A stretch of DNA of 6,023 nucleotides, from NCBI GenBank assembly GCA_043800975.1, contig JAZDMK010000204.1:1-6023 (forward strand). The letters are read 5' to 3'. Below the pieces are notes generated by a model, which did no database searches, was not told the DNA's origin, and saw only the letters and a list, made by a program, of their open reading frames with translations. The translations under genes were made by a program, and so were the position numbers. Positions 5,390 to 6,023 of the stretch are shown here, piece by piece; within the stretch, counting starts at the first letter, position 1; every line of letters begins with the position of its first letter. Source of the DNA: JAZDMK01 sp043800975. GTDB lineage: Bacteria > Bacteroidota > Bacteroidia > Bacteroidales > JAHJDW01.

Positions 5390-5413
5390 AAAAAACGCCT
5401 GACGGCGTTTTTT
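5390..5413 (-). terminator. Terminator of tRNA-Ser
   Basis: A perfect 10-bp inverted repeat, AAAAAACGCC (5390-5399) with GGCGTTTTTT (5404-5413), has a 4-base loop and A/T tracts on both sides, so it could work in either direction. On the minus strand it begins 8 bases after the tRNA 3' end. It belongs to element B. Confidence 0.85.
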
Positions 5414-5421
5414 GAAGGTTG

Positions 5422-5508
<87 letters not shown>

Positions 5509-5528
5509 GGATTATGCTTAATTGCATG

Positions 5529-5560
5529 CAAAAATAAGAAAAGGATTGCTATGCAGCAAA
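5529..5560 (-). promoter_or_regulatory. Promoter of tRNA-Ser
   Basis: On the minus strand TTTG (5557-5560), a 20-base spacer and TATTTTTG (5529-5536) match the Bacteroidota -33/-7 consensus fully. The -7 box ends 20 bases before the mature tRNA. The spacer contains an imperfect hairpin, TTGCT-ATGC-AGCAA (5546-5559), which could also serve as a weak terminator for the gene just upstream. Confidence 0.8.
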
Positions 5561-5576
5561 TTTTTCTTAAAAAGAA

Positions 5577-6023
5577 CTAGAATTTCTTCCAGGTACTCAC
5601 ATAGGCCTTCTTAAAATACTTGTACCATTTATTGCCTAATGTATATTCCAGCACCTTCGCTTTGCCGCTTGTAGTAGGCATTTTATCATGATCGCGTAAA
5701 GCCACGGCCGTGCCTAAAGACGTCTGAATGTTCTTTGTGTAATTGGCCGGATAACGGCGATCGCAAAGCGTCTTCAACAAGCCAAATGCATTGTCATAAT
5801 CTTTTTTCTCACTGTACCAGTTGATCACAAAAAGAATGTAGTTATTGTCATTACATGATTTTGTATAATCAAACAAAGACACGTACGGTATATTGAATCT
5901 GGATAATGTAAATTGTTTGAAATAAGTTTCGGCAGATAAATAGCCATCTACAACCTGTTTGAAATCGCCTCGTTTTAAAGCTTCTCCGTTTTGCAGCAAT
6001 AATTTTTGATAAGTCACTGCAGG
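5577..6023 (-). CDS. C-terminal part of a helical-repeat protein (truncated by the window edge)
   Basis: The reading frame stays open to the right edge, so only the last 148 residues are visible and the true start lies outside. A GTG at 6015-6017 could be read as a start, but the codons before it (CCT, GCA) are also open and no signal peptide or promoter is seen, so I treat it as internal. The visible part is mostly predicted helix, with TPR-like segments such as NGEALKRGDFKQVVDGYLSA and KDYDNAFGLLKTLC. It ends in a basic aromatic tail, GNKWYKYFKKAYVSTWKKF. I do not recognise a specific family; a TPR or similar solenoid protein is the best guess. It ends 16 bases before the tRNA-Ser promoter without a strong terminator. 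Confidence 0.7.
   Translation of the reverse strand, partial: PAVTYQKLLLQNGEALKRGDFKQVVDGYLSAETYFKQFTLSRFNIPYVSLFDYTKSCNDNNYILFVINWYSEKKDYDNAFGLLKTLCDRRYPANYTKNIQTSLGTAVALRDHDKMPTTSGKAKVLEYTLGNKWYKYFKKAYVSTWKKF

Noticed and set aside
6015..6017. GTG start for the right-edge gene
   Set aside because: The frame continues open to the window edge and nothing supports initiation here; the gene is more likely cut by the window.

Overview
The window looks like a piece of an AT-rich Bacteroidota (Bacteroidetes) chromosome. Several perfect TAnnTTTG -7 promoter elements, Sec signal peptides ending in A-Q, two small lipoproteins of Bacteroidota type, A-rich leaders without a clear Shine-Dalgarno sequence, and tRNA genes without an encoded CCA all fit. 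The genus cannot be fixed from the sequence. All functional names below come from reading motifs, not from a database search.

Layout from left to right. (1) A minus-strand pair of secreted TPR proteins: a 170-residue protein (986-1498) upstream of a 302-residue one (44-952), 33 bp apart. They share a C-terminal cap with two cysteines. (2) On the plus strand, a monocistronic DUF4878-like lipoprotein (1781-2194) with its own promoter and terminator, then a membrane-anchored permuted papain/NlpC-P60-type (YiiX-like) amidase (2319-2993) with its own promoter. (3) A convergent minus-strand pair, 4 bp away: a periplasmic ankyrin-repeat protein with a C-terminal outer-membrane beta-barrel-like region (3419-4795) and, one base after its stop codon, a small cysteine-bearing lipoprotein (2998-3417). 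(4) A non-coding/tRNA block (about 4796-5576): tRNA-Ser(GCU) and tRNA-Pro(UGG), both on the minus strand and each with its own promoter and terminator. (5) The C-terminal part of a helical-repeat protein that runs off the right edge (5577-6023).

Most protein genes encode exported products: TPR scaffolds in the periplasm, lipoproteins, an inner-membrane-anchored amidase-like enzyme and a barrel-linked ankyrin protein. This suggests cell-envelope functions, but no single pathway is evident.

The most unusual part is the tRNA block. Next to the 3' end of each tRNA lies a composite palindromic element of about 155 bp with the same plan in both places: a GGATTA-type hairpin, a G-rich stretch, an inverted copy of the tRNA's own 3' trailer, a T-tract, a short palindrome with a central AA, the matching A-tract, a terminator hairpin, and the trailer touching the tRNA end. 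The trailer arms differ completely between the two elements but match within each one, and one hairpin shows a compensatory base-pair change. The element next to tRNA-Pro is preceded by a 73-bp direct repeat of its own left half. This looks like a small repeat family that contains, or was built from, inverted duplications of tRNA trailer-terminator units.
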